Assembly (NCBI GenBank): GCA_964195715.1
Contig: CAXMRU010000224.1
Coordinates: forward strand, 1-64,000
Source: Benthicola sp964195715
GTDB taxonomy: Bacteria > Gemmatimonadota > Gemmatimonadetes > Palauibacterales > Palauibacteraceae
Length of the DNA stretch: 64,000 nt
Direction: 5' to 3'
In this document: one piece after another, positions 53,262 through 61,709 of the stretch
How positions within the stretch are numbered: the stretch's first letter is position 1
Layout: each line of letters opens with the position of its first letter
The notes under the pieces: model-generated
What the model was told of the DNA's origin: nothing
The model's database searches: none
What the model saw: the letters and a program-made list of their open reading frames with translations, nothing else
Translations under genes and position numbers: made by a program

Positions 53262-54118
53262 CCTGCGGACCCGAGATTCAGACCATCCCTTGCCGCCGCC
53301 CACATGGTGACCGTCGTCCCCTCGCGAATGCTCTCCACACCGAACCAGCGCTCGAGGCTGAGCACGGCCTGCCGGACAAGCATCGAGAGACCGTCGGTTG
53401 CGGGTACTCCCGCGGACGCCGCCGCCCGGGTCCACTCCGTACCTCCGCGGCCGTACACGAGATCGAAGGCGAACCGTACTATCACATCGCCGAACGATAG
53501 CGGCAGCAGATCAACGGGCTCGATACCCAGGCTCGTGGAGTTCACAACGAGCTCATACGTGGTCACGGATCCAGGCGGCACGGCAACGGTCCTGGCGATC
53601 TTCTCCAATCCCAGTTCTTCAATCAGTCTCTCGGCCCGCTCGGCGGTACGGTTGTGAATGTCCAAACGCTTGACCCCGGCCGACTCACAGGCGACGGCCA
53701 CTGCGCGTGCCGCCCCACCGGCGCCCAACAGAAGCACCTTCGCGCCAGCCAGGTCGATCCCGTCCAGGTCCCCCGTGGCGTGCAGGAATCCTCCGACGTC
53801 GGTGTTGTCACCAACCAGGCGCCCCGACTCATCGAGCCAGAAGCAGTTGCACGCTCCCGTTCGCTTCGCGTACGGCCGGACAACATCCACGATTCGAGCG
53901 GCGTCTTCCTTGTGCGGAACTGTCACGTTCCCGCCGCCGGAGGCAGCCAGATCCCGCATCTCCCGGTCGAGCGCATCCAGGTCGCCTCCGGGGACCCGGA
54001 CCGCTTCGTACGAAGCATCAATGCCAAGATGGCCGAATGCAGCACGGTACATCGAGGGTGAGAGCGAGTGGGCTACGGGATCGCCGAGCAGGCCGTAACG
54101 CCGGAGACCCCCGGTCAT
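53258..54118 (-). CDS. aroE: shikimate dehydrogenase AroE
   Basis: 286 residues from the ATG at 54118 (ATGA overlap with the phosphatase gene). LLGDPVAHSLSPSMYRAAFG has the shikimate-binding Ser pair; NVTVPHKE gives the catalytic Lys; GDNTDVGGF the Asp; VLLLGAGGAARAVAVA the NADP loop with NRT (HNRTAERAE) for NADP preference. Makes shikimate for aromatic acids and for the chorismate used by MqnE's pathway. Confidence 0.96.
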   Translation of the reverse strand: MTGGLRRYGLLGDPVAHSLSPSMYRAAFGHLGIDASYEAVRVPGGDLDALDREMRDLAASGGGNVTVPHKEDAARIVDVVRPYAKRTGACNCFWLDESGRLVGDNTDVGGFLHATGDLDGIDLAGAKVLLLGAGGAARAVAVACESAGVKRLDIHNRTAERAERLIEELGLEKIARTVAVPPGSVTTYELVVNSTSLGIEPVDLLPLSFGDVIVRFAFDLVYGRGGTEWTRAAASAGVPATDGLSMLVRQAVLSLERWFGVESIREGTTVTMWAAARDGLNLGSAG

Positions 54119-54579
54119 CCGTCCCCGGAAAGGTCGTCGAGGATCCCGGCCACGCACTCTTCCAACAGCCGGGCCGTTTCCTCGTAAACGGCTTCATCTC
54201 CACCATGGGGATCCGACACCGGAGCGCCGTGGAGAACGTGGTCGGAAGGGAGGAAGTCCGTGGCCAGTGCGGCCGTGATCTCGTGAACGCATCCGGTCGG
54301 GAGCGCCCGGACATGTGACGGACTCATGCCCACCACCAGGTCTACTCCCGCCAGGCTCTCGGCATCGAAAGGACGAGACCGATGCATGGAAAGGTCAGCG
54401 CCTCGCCGGGCCGCGGCCCGCAACGCGTGCCTCGTGGCCGGCGCACCTTCGACGGCGAAAGTCCCGGCGGAAGCCACGGTCAGCTCGAGACCCCGGAGGT
54501 GGGCTCCCCGACGGGTAAACGCCTCCGCCAGAGGGCTGCGACAGGTGTTCCCCGTGCACACGAACAGGACCGAAGTCAT
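54115..54579 (-). CDS. low-molecular-weight phosphatase, YwlE-like arginine phosphatase type
   Basis: 154 residues from the ATG at 54579. The P-loop SVLFVCTGNTCRSPLAEAF holds the nucleophile Cys8 and Arg14; a Thr stands at the position (CTGNT) where classic low-molecular-weight tyrosine phosphatases have Ile or Leu. In Bacillus YwlE that Thr favours phospho-arginine. The general acid Asp is in VSDPHGGDEAVY; the usual D-P-F/Y is D-P-H. Coupled to tsaC by ATGA overlap, the same neighbour order as ywlC-ywlE. I cannot exclude tyrosine activity. Confidence 0.85.
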   Translation of the reverse strand: MTSVLFVCTGNTCRSPLAEAFTRRGAHLRGLELTVASAGTFAVEGAPATRHALRAAARRGADLSMHRSRPFDAESLAGVDLVVGMSPSHVRALPTGCVHEITAALATDFLPSDHVLHGAPVSDPHGGDEAVYEETARLLEECVAGILDDLSGDG

Positions 54580-55226
54580 GAACGCCGAATCCCACGCAGG
54601 CAGTCCAGAATCGACTCTGCCGGCAACGCTCCCTCTCGCAGCACGGCAGGCTCGGCGCCCGCCAGAGACACCAGCGTGGACGGAGGAGGGCCTGGCAGAT
54701 CGCCTGCATCGACAAGCAGGATCGGAATCCCCGCGTCCGGCATTCGATCCAGGTTCCGTTTCGCCTCGATGCTCGTCACGGCAGGAAACTCGCCCGCCCG
54801 GTTGAGGCTGGTCGAGCTGATCGGAGCTCCCCAGGCACGGAGGACGGACCCGAGCACGGGGTGGCCCTCGACCCTCACGGCGACGCCCGTCCCCGTGCCA
54901 TCGTCCAGCACGAGCGTCAGGGGACCCGGCCAGAACGTGTCCGCGAGCACCTCCGCCCAGGGATTCCACTCGAGAGCCGGGAAGGAGCTCTGGATAACCG
55001 TCGCGTCCGCGGCAATCCGAACGAGGGGAAACTCCTCGACCCCACGGCCCTTCAAGGCGGCCACGCGAGAATCCACCTCGGCCAGGCAGGCGCCGCCAAT
55101 GCCGTAAACGGTGTCGGTAGGGTGCGCCAGTATGCCCTGCGCGCGCAGAACTTTTACGGCGCGCTCCACGACCCGTGCCAGGCTCGCCGGCTCGCCCGAT
55201 GCCGCGACTTCCTCAAACCGAGCCAA
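54576..55226 (-). CDS. tsaC: L-threonylcarbamoyladenylate synthase TsaC/YrdC
   Basis: First step of t6A tRNA modification. 216 residues. ILAHPTDTVYGIGGACL and ALKGRGVEEFPLVRIA (normally K-x-R-x-x-x-x-P-L) form the active site, then FWPGPLTLVLDD and AVRVEGHPVLGSVLRAWGAP and SSTSLNRAGEFPA. The start at 55226 is TTG and overlaps ispD by 14 bases; a shorter start is possible. Single YrdC domain, without the extra Sua5 domain. Confidence 0.92.
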   Translation of the reverse strand: MARFEEVAASGEPASLARVVERAVKVLRAQGILAHPTDTVYGIGGACLAEVDSRVAALKGRGVEEFPLVRIAADATVIQSSFPALEWNPWAEVLADTFWPGPLTLVLDDGTGTGVAVRVEGHPVLGSVLRAWGAPISSTSLNRAGEFPAVTSIEAKRNLDRMPDAGIPILLVDAGDLPGPPPSTLVSLAGAEPAVLREGALPAESILDCLRGIRRS

Positions 55227-55920
55227 TCGGCCCGTTCCGTTCCGCGGGTGGCCGAACCCTGCCCGAATCGATCAGCCACTCAGCCAGCGCGAGGTCTTCG
55301 GCCGTCGTGATCTTCACGTTGTGCGGGTCTCCCTCGACGGCCACCACTCGGTAACCCTGCACCTCGCAGAGGGCCGCATCATCCGAAGCGGCTCGCGACG
55401 TTCGTTCTGCCCAGGCGTGCACCTCGCGGATCAGTCGAGCGCGAAACCCCTGCGGGGTCTGTGCTCTCGCGAGTCTCGAACGATCGACGGTTTCCAGGAC
55501 CGTGCCGCTCTCCAGGCGCTTGATCGTGTCCACGACGGGGAGCACGGGAAGGGCCGCGCCCTCGTCGGCCGCCGCCGCCAGAACCCTCTCGATCACTGCA
55601 GCCGTCACGAAGGGACGGGCCGCGTCGTGAATGAGCACGAGATCCGAGTCGGCGGACACGGCATCGACGCCGCGACCGGCGCTCTCCCTGCGCGTGCCCC
55701 CACCCGCACAGCATCTCACGCCCACTCCAACAAGCCACCCGGGTGGGCTCTCCACCATCCCGGCAGGAAGCACTACAACGACCTCACCGACGGAGGGATG
55801 CTCGACCATGGCGCGTACGCTCCACAGCAGCAGCGGGATCCCTCCGAGCAGCAGGAACTGCTTGGGACTCCCCAGGCGTTCGCCTTTTCCAGCTGCCACG
55901 ACCACTGCCGCCACCTTCAC
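55213..55920 (-). CDS. ispD: 2-C-methyl-D-erythritol 4-phosphate cytidylyltransferase IspD
   Basis: MEP pathway step transferring CMP to methylerythritol phosphate. 235 residues with a GTG start that overlaps radA (GTGA). AVVVAAGKGERLGSPKQFLL is the CTP loop, VLIHDAARPFVTAAVIERVL the middle, VDTIKRLESGTVLETVDRS and RAQTPQGFRARLIREVHAWA the C-terminal end. The Thr-containing TxxQTPQGF motif is whole (ARAQTPQGF). Confidence 0.96.
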   Translation of the reverse strand: MKVAAVVVAAGKGERLGSPKQFLLLGGIPLLLWSVRAMVEHPSVGEVVVVLPAGMVESPPGWLVGVGVRCCAGGGTRRESAGRGVDAVSADSDLVLIHDAARPFVTAAVIERVLAAAADEGAALPVLPVVDTIKRLESGTVLETVDRSRLARAQTPQGFRARLIREVHAWAERTSRAASDDAALCEVQGYRVVAVEGDPHNVKITTAEDLALAEWLIDSGRVRPPAERNGPIGSV

Positions 55921-57275
55921 GGGGCCTCCTCTCGCTCCAGGAGGTCCGCAATCTCTCTCACGTGCCTGATGAACTGCACGTCGGCGTTCCCGGTCAGCTC
56001 ACGCTCCAGAGCTGCGGGTGCCACGATTCTGGTGAGCCTGGCCCCACGAGCGGCGCGGAGCCTGGCCTCGCCGTGCGACACGCCGCGCACTTCTCCCCCC
56101 AGGCCCACCTCACCGAAGAATGCGAACCCTGAAGGATACGGTAGATCCGCACCTGCGGAGGCGAGCGCTGCCACCACGGCCAGGTCCGCGGCCGGGTCCG
56201 CCATTCGAAGCCCGCCCACGACACTCACGAAGACGTCCTGCTCTCCGAGCGCGACTCCTGCCTTCTTCTCCAGTACGGCGAGCAGAATTGCGAGTCGTCG
56301 ACCGGGAAAGCCGGTACAGACGCGTTGAGGAGACGCGAACCGCGCCCGTGTGGTCAGCGCCTGGACCTCGGCCAGAATCGGCCTGCTTCCATGCACCGGA
56401 ATCGCGACGGCGGCGCCGCCGGTCTCGGTCGTCTCTTGCGACAGGAACAGAGCCGACGGATCCGGCACCGCCTCAAGCCCGCCAGCCCCCATTCGAAACG
56501 CAGCCATCTCGTCAACTCTTCCGAACCGGTTCTTCGAGCTCCGCAGGATCCGGTGCTCGCCCGATCGCTGCCCCTCGAAATAGAGCACCACGTCGACCAG
56601 ATGCTCCAGGGTGCGAGGACCCGCGAGCGCTCCGCCCTTGGTCACGTGACCCACCAGGAAGCAAGCGACGCCAGCGGCCTTCACCTCCCGTTGCAGGGCC
56701 GAGGCCACCTCCCGCACCTGCGCCACCCCACCCGGCGCCGACGTCATCTGCCTGGAGTTCATGCTCTGGATGGAGTCGACGCACAGTACCGCCGGACGGC
56801 ACCGGTGCAGCGCTGACACGATGTCCTCGAGATCACTCGATGCCAGGAATTCAACGTCGGAAGCCGTACCAAGACGATCCGCCCGCAGCGCCACCTGCTC
56901 CGCGGACTCTTCCCCCGACACATACAGGACTCCCGCCCCCCGACCCACCAGGTCGCCCGCGAGCTGAAGCAGCAGAGTCGACTTGCCGATCCCGGGAGCC
57001 CCGCCGAGCAACACCACTGAACCAGGCACCAACCCGCCACCAAGCACCCTGTCGACGTCGCCGAACCCGGTGGTGATCCTGCGGGACCGTCCTCCATTCG
57101 CCTCGCCCAGCCGTCTCACCCGACTCCTGCCTCGCGCGCCGGCGCGAACGTCCGGCTTGCTGGCGACGTTCTCAACCAGCGAGTTCCACTCGCCGCACGT
57201 CGGGCAGCGACCCTCCCAGCGGAGAGACTCCGCGCCGCAGTCCCGGCACACGAATACGGTTCGGACGCGACTCAT
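55917..57275 (-). CDS. radA: DNA repair protein RadA
   Basis: 452 residues, RecA-like branch-migration ATPase. A C4 zinc finger (CRDCGAESLRWEGRCPTCGEW) at the N-terminus, Walker A GAPGIGKSTLLLQLAG, Walker B region LCVDSIQSMNSRQM, and the KNRFG motif (LRSSKNRFGRVDEMAAF) that defines RadA/Sms. The Lon-like C-terminal domain ends after FFGEVGLGGEVRGV. Aids recombination and fork repair. GTGA overlap with ispD. Confidence 0.97.
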   Translation of the reverse strand: MSRVRTVFVCRDCGAESLRWEGRCPTCGEWNSLVENVASKPDVRAGARGRSRVRRLGEANGGRSRRITTGFGDVDRVLGGGLVPGSVVLLGGAPGIGKSTLLLQLAGDLVGRGAGVLYVSGEESAEQVALRADRLGTASDVEFLASSDLEDIVSALHRCRPAVLCVDSIQSMNSRQMTSAPGGVAQVREVASALQREVKAAGVACFLVGHVTKGGALAGPRTLEHLVDVVLYFEGQRSGEHRILRSSKNRFGRVDEMAAFRMGAGGLEAVPDPSALFLSQETTETGGAAVAIPVHGSRPILAEVQALTTRARFASPQRVCTGFPGRRLAILLAVLEKKAGVALGEQDVFVSVVGGLRMADPAADLAVVAALASAGADLPYPSGFAFFGEVGLGGEVRGVSHGEARLRAARGARLTRIVAPAALERELTGNADVQFIRHVREIADLLEREEAP

Positions 57276-57363
57276 GGTCCCCGAGGTTTGTTGAGGTAAG
57301 CGCCGGTTCCCGACAGGGGATGATGCCCGCGAATCAACTGCCTCTCATCCGCGCCACGCTCAG

Positions 57364-58755
57364 TTATGCGTTCGATGGGCGGACGGCCGACTCAAAGAGC
57401 GTGTAATTCTTATGGAAATAGAGCCCTACCGTGCCCGTCGGACCATTACGCTGCTTACCGATGATCAGACTGGTCTTTCCCTCTATCGACTCGCCCGAAT
57501 CGTCGACCATGTCCTCCGGTCTTCGGTAGACTTCCTCCCGGTAGACGAAGAGAACCAGGTCTGCGTCCTGCTCGATCGCCCCCGACTCCCGCAGGTCTGC
57601 CAGCACGGGTCTCTTGTCGGTTCGCTGCTCGGGCGCCCGTGAGAGCTGCGAGAGCGCCACGACCGGAACATTGAGCTCCTTGGCGATCGCCTTGATGGAC
57701 CTCGAGATCGAGCTGATCTCCTGCTGCCTGTTTTCCGCGTTGCCTGGGCCCGTCATGAGCTGGAGGTAGTCGACGATGATCAGTCCAAGATCCACCTCTG
57801 CGGCCAGGCGGCGTGCCTTGGCTCGCACCTCCAGCGCCGTGATCGCCGGCGAGTCGTCGATCCAGATCGGAGCCGTGTTCAGGTGACCGGCGGCCGTGGC
57901 AAGCCGGGCATACTCGTCGTCTTGAAGCCTGCCCCGTCTGAGACGACCGGAGTCCACACGTCCCTCCGAGCAAAGGAGACGCTGAACGAGCGACTCCTTC
58001 GACATCTCCAATGAGAAAACCGCCACCGGAATTTCCTTCGCGATCGCAGCGTGCTGCGCGAAATTCAGGGCCAACGCCGTCTTGCCCATCGACGGCCTTC
58101 CCGCCACGATGATCAGGTCGCCCTTCTGAAACCCGGCCGTGAGGTTGTCCAGGTCGGGGAATCCACTTGGCACTCCCGTTACCGATCCGGGGCTGCTCTG
58201 CAGTTCCTCGATCCTCTCAAACGTCGGCCACAGGATCTCCTTGATCCACACGAAGCCCTGTCGCTGCGATGCCTGCGCGATCTGGAAGATCCGTTGTTCC
58301 GCCCGGTCGAGCGTGTCATCGACTTCCCCGGCGGGAGCGTCGTATGCATCCCGCACGATGTCCGTTGCCGAGTCGATCAGCTGCCGCAACACTGACTTGT
58401 CACGGAGAATCCGGCAGTGGTACTCGATGTTGGCAGCAGTCGGCACCGCATCTACGAGGCGTGCCAGGTAGGCCATCCCGCCGGCTCCGTCCAGTTCGCC
58501 GGAAGACTTGAGTTCGTCCGACAGGGTCACCACGTCGATGACCTCACCGCGCGAGTATAGACGCACCATCGCACGAAAGATCCGGCGGTTGGCCTCCCGG
58601 TAGAACGAACCGTCCCCCACCGTCTCGATGGCCCGCGCTACGGCGACTCCATCCATGAGCATAGCGGACAGGACTGAGATCTCGGCTTCCTCCGACCACG
58701 GGACCTGCCGTCCCGCCACGACGCCGTCGACGGGTATCAATGAAGGCTCAGCCAT
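57364..58755 (-). CDS. dnaB: replicative DNA helicase DnaB
   Basis: 463 residues. The N-terminal helical domain (PWSEEAEISVLSAMLMDGVA) is followed by the RecA-type motor: Walker A GRPSMGKTALALNFAQHAA, Walker B LIIVDYLQLMTGPG, the arginine finger region and YREEVYRRPEDMVDDSG, then IIGKQRNGPTGTVGLYFHK with the final Arg. Overlaps udg by eight bases. No intein insertion. Confidence 0.97.
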   Translation of the reverse strand: MAEPSLIPVDGVVAGRQVPWSEEAEISVLSAMLMDGVAVARAIETVGDGSFYREANRRIFRAMVRLYSRGEVIDVVTLSDELKSSGELDGAGGMAYLARLVDAVPTAANIEYHCRILRDKSVLRQLIDSATDIVRDAYDAPAGEVDDTLDRAEQRIFQIAQASQRQGFVWIKEILWPTFERIEELQSSPGSVTGVPSGFPDLDNLTAGFQKGDLIIVAGRPSMGKTALALNFAQHAAIAKEIPVAVFSLEMSKESLVQRLLCSEGRVDSGRLRRGRLQDDEYARLATAAGHLNTAPIWIDDSPAITALEVRAKARRLAAEVDLGLIIVDYLQLMTGPGNAENRQQEISSISRSIKAIAKELNVPVVALSQLSRAPEQRTDKRPVLADLRESGAIEQDADLVLFVYREEVYRRPEDMVDDSGESIEGKTSLIIGKQRNGPTGTVGLYFHKNYTLFESAVRPSNA

Positions 58756-59617
58756 CTCGACCTCCCAGGGTCAACTGCCCCTGTGACCCGGCAGGGGGGT
58801 CCGGTTTGTCCGGGCGCGTCGCCGGTTCACTCTCCACTTGCTCACGAAGCGTCGACCCACCGTGTTCGCCGTCCACGATTCGGCGCGCCAACTGGAGGTC
58901 GTGCCACGAGGGTCGTGTCCAACCGGGATTCCTGAGCAGGGCCGCCGGGTGATAGGTCACGACCAGCGGATATCCTTCGTACAGATGCGTCCGGCCCCGC
59001 AAGTGTCGGAGCGAGTCTCGCGTTCCCAGAAGCGTCTGAGCGGCAAAGGTCCCAAGGGCCACGATGACAGCCGGTCTGACGAGCTCGACTTGCCGGAGCA
59101 TGAACGGCGAGCAGGCCTCGATCTCATCCGGAAGCGGATTCCGGTTACCTGGCGGCCGACACTTGAGAACGTTGCAGATGAATACTTCGGACCTGGAGAA
59201 CCCGACGCTGAGCAGCAACCGGTCCAGGAGCTTGCCGGCCCTGCCCACGAACGGCAGGCCTGTGCGGTCCTCGTTGGCGCCTGGAGCCTCGCCGACACAC
59301 AGGATCCTTGCCTCGGCCGGCCCGTCCGCGAACACGACCTTCGTCCGCGTCGAATGCAGCCCACATCGACTGCAGGCTTCCGCCACCCGCCGCAGATTCT
59401 CCATATCGGAGATGCCGAGGATGTCCTCCCGGGTTCCCTCTCTCGCTATTCGGCCCGAGTCCGTGCCTGCCGGAGCCGGGTCCTCCACGTCGAACGCAGT
59501 GCCGCGCACGGCATCGAGGACGTCGTCACGACTGGCGCCGGACAGAAATACCTCCGGGACGCCCAAGGCCTCCCGGCCACGCAGGTAGCTTCGCAGTGCG
59601 TCCCGGGTCACGTTCAC
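58748..59617 (-). CDS. uracil-DNA glycosylase, family 4 ([4Fe-4S])
   Basis: 289 residues. The catalytic domain starts near residue 78: a cluster pair AEACSRCGLHSTR, motif A GEAPGANEDRTGLPFVGRAG, a third Cys near FICNVLKCRPPGNRNPLPDE, another in EACSPFM, and motif B VVTYHPAALLRNP with the His. The N-terminal ~75 residues are an extra acidic region of unknown role. It removes uracil from DNA. GTG start; overlaps coaBC by four bases. Confidence 0.92.
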   Translation of the reverse strand: MNVTRDALRSYLRGREALGVPEVFLSGASRDDVLDAVRGTAFDVEDPAPAGTDSGRIAREGTREDILGISDMENLRRVAEACSRCGLHSTRTKVVFADGPAEARILCVGEAPGANEDRTGLPFVGRAGKLLDRLLLSVGFSRSEVFICNVLKCRPPGNRNPLPDEIEACSPFMLRQVELVRPAVIVALGTFAAQTLLGTRDSLRHLRGRTHLYEGYPLVVTYHPAALLRNPGWTRPSWHDLQLARRIVDGEHGGSTLREQVESEPATRPDKPDPPAGSQGQLTLGGRDG

Positions 59618-60810
59618 GACAGCCGGTCTTCCAGACGATCCAGCATCCTCTCGGCCACATCCGCTTTCGGCAGTAGAGGAATTTCCTCCACCACTCCCGA
59701 CGCGTCGATCAGCGTCACCTGGTTCGTCTCAGCCTCGAATCCACGGTCGGGCCGCCCGGCTTCGTTCACGGCGACCATGTCCAGACCCTTGGCCTCCAGT
59801 TTCAGGCGGGCGTTCTCAAGCGCGTCAGCTGTTTCGAGGGCGAAGCCAAGCGTGTACACCTGCCGCTCGACTCTCATGGCTCGCGTATCCGCGAGCAGGT
59901 CCGGTCCCGCTTTCAGCGACAAGTCCAGCACATCACGATCCTGCCGTTTGATCTTCTCGGCCGGCGGATCCGGCACGAAGAAGTCGGATACGGCAGCCGC
60001 CATGATGAGAACCGATGCGTCCTGCAGCTCCTTCTCCAGGACGGTCCCCATTTCCTGGCTGGTCTCCACCCGGATCAAACGCGGACCGTAGGGCGGCTCC
60101 ACGGATGTCGGACCTGCAATCAATACGACGTCTGCCCCACGCAGCCATGCCGAGGAGGCTAGCGCCATGCCCATGCGGCCCGATGATCGGTTGCTTACAA
60201 AGCGCACCGGATCGATGGGGGCGAGAGTCGGCCCGGCCGTGACCACGACTCTACGTCCTTCGAGTCGTGACTCGCCCCGCAGGAGACGACTGGCTACCGA
60301 GATGATCATATCGGGCTCTGACATTCGTCCCGGACCCGACTCGCCCTCGGCAAGCTCGCCGTCCTCCGGTCCGAGTACGTGAAGCCCGCGTGCCTTGAGG
60401 GACTCCATGTTCTCACGCGTGGCTACGTTCTCCCACATCCGGAGGTTCATGGCTGGACACACCAGAATCGGACAGGCAGCCGCAAGCAGGGTCGACGTGG
60501 CCATGTCGTCGGCCAACCCATGCGCCATTCGCGCCAGGATGTTGGCCGTCGCGGGAGCAACGATAGCGAGATCCGCCTCCCGACCGAGCTCGACATGGGC
60601 GAGAGGCTCGGTCCACAGGTTCGTATGTACGGGACGACCACTGAGGGCATGAAACGTCGCGGCCCCCACCATCTTCTCGGCGGAAGCCGTCATCACTACG
60701 TCAACCCGGGCTCCGGCCTGACGCAGCCGCCGGACCAGGATCGCGCTCTTGTAGGCGGCGATCCCGCCCGAGACCACAAGAAGGACACGACGCCCATCCA
60801 GCGCGGACAC
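59614..60810 (-). CDS. coaBC: phosphopantothenoylcysteine decarboxylase/synthetase CoaBC
   Basis: Bifunctional coenzyme A enzyme, 398 residues with a GTG start. N-terminal CoaC flavoprotein: VSGGIAAYKSAILVRRL, the catalytic His in ATFHALSGRPVHTN, VAPATANILARMAHG, and PAMNLRMWEN. The CoaC Cys (QACGDIGPGRM in E. coli, Cys158) is replaced by Glu here, ELAEGESGPGRMSEP. The C-terminal CoaB part has VVTAGPTLAPIDPVRFVSN and SGRMGMALASSAWL, then KIKRQ and FALETADALENARLKLEAKG. Both domains are otherwise complete. Confidence 0.95.
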   Translation of the reverse strand: MSALDGRRVLLVVSGGIAAYKSAILVRRLRQAGARVDVVMTASAEKMVGAATFHALSGRPVHTNLWTEPLAHVELGREADLAIVAPATANILARMAHGLADDMATSTLLAAACPILVCPAMNLRMWENVATRENMESLKARGLHVLGPEDGELAEGESGPGRMSEPDMIISVASRLLRGESRLEGRRVVVTAGPTLAPIDPVRFVSNRSSGRMGMALASSAWLRGADVVLIAGPTSVEPPYGPRLIRVETSQEMGTVLEKELQDASVLIMAAAVSDFFVPDPPAEKIKRQDRDVLDLSLKAGPDLLADTRAMRVERQVYTLGFALETADALENARLKLEAKGLDMVAVNEAGRPDRGFEAETNQVTLIDASGVVEEIPLLPKADVAERMLDRLEDRLS

Positions 60811-61025
60811 TACTCGGCGGGCGCGCTGCGCTGGCTGACCAGGCGATACTCCAACTGGCCAGAGGCCATGGCCGCCAGAGCCATGGTGGTGAGCTTCTCG
60901 GCCCCGTACGGCGACCGCTCGAGCGGGAGCGCGTTTAGCTCACGGGCGTACTTGGCCGCGACAAGGACGCCCAGGTACTTGTCCGACGCGGCGGGAACCA
61001 GGTCATCCGGGGTGAATACCTTCAT
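60810..61025 (-). CDS. rpoZ: RNA polymerase omega subunit RpoZ
   Basis: 71 residues. VFTPDDLVPAASDKYLGVLV and AAKYARELNALP carry the helix motif (A-K-R-A-R-x-L of others reads A-K-Y-A-R-E-L), and TTMALAAMASGQLEYRL ends it. It sits between gmk and coaBC, the universal gmk-rpoZ-coaBC order, sharing ATGA with gmk and one base with coaBC. In many bacteria omega also carries the ppGpp site. Confidence 0.94.
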   Translation of the reverse strand: MKVFTPDDLVPAASDKYLGVLVAAKYARELNALPLERSPYGAEKLTTMALAAMASGQLEYRLVSQRSAPAE

Positions 61026-61699
61026 TCGCTTCTCGCTTCCTGTTCGACGGATGCGGCTAGCATCCGGTTCAAAGACTCGCCGAGCTCCCGAACGCGATCC
61101 CTCTCGTCCGGCCTCAGCCGCTTCACCCTGTGGCGCTCGGCCGAAAGAATAGCCTCGACCTCTCGCACCGTATCTTCAAGATTGTCGTTCACGACCGCGT
61201 AGTCGAATCGCTCGATCTCTGAAAGCTCCGATGACGCGGTTCTCATCCGGGTCCGGAACGCCTCTTCGTTCTCGCTGCCACGCCCGCGCAGCCTCTCTAC
61301 CAGCCGCCGGAAGTCCGGCGGAAGCAGGAATATCGTAACCGCGTCAGGCTTGGCGGCCCTGAGATGGTTCGCCCCCTGCACGTCGATGTCCAGGAGCAGG
61401 TTTGCCCCCTCGTCCCGGGCCCTGCGGAGGTTTGCGTGCGGCGTGCCATACAACTCTCCATGTACCTCCGCCCACTCCAGGAGTTCTCCGCTCTCGATGA
61501 GATCCGCGAAGGCCTCTCTGCCAAGGAACCGGTAGTCCCTGCCATCGTGCTCACCCGGCCGTGGACGTCGTGTCGTCGCCGACACTGAGAAAAACAGGTC
61601 TTCGTGACGCTTCAGCAGCTCCTGCCGCACGGTCGTCTTACCGCCTCCGGACGGTCCGGCAAGGACGATCGGAAACAGGTGGGGTGGGCCCGATCTCAA
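61022..61699 (-). CDS. gmk: guanylate kinase Gmk
   Basis: Phosphorylates GMP to GDP. 225 residues. The P-loop LAGPSGGGKTTVRQELLKRH has Gly for the usual Ala; FFSVSATTRRPRPGEHDGRD binds GMP; ANLLLDIDVQGANHLRAAKP is the Walker B; LIDRGSENEEAFRTRM-type lid is present as RGRGSENEEAFRTRMRT. The start is TTG at 61699, and no ATG fits better. Next to rpoZ and yicC as is typical. Confidence 0.94.
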   Translation of the reverse strand: MRSGPPHLFPIVLAGPSGGGKTTVRQELLKRHEDLFFSVSATTRRPRPGEHDGRDYRFLGREAFADLIESGELLEWAEVHGELYGTPHANLRRARDEGANLLLDIDVQGANHLRAAKPDAVTIFLLPPDFRRLVERLRGRGSENEEAFRTRMRTASSELSEIERFDYAVVNDNLEDTVREVEAILSAERHRVKRLRPDERDRVRELGESLNRMLAASVEQEARSE

Positions 61700-61709
61700 C
61701 GAACTGACC

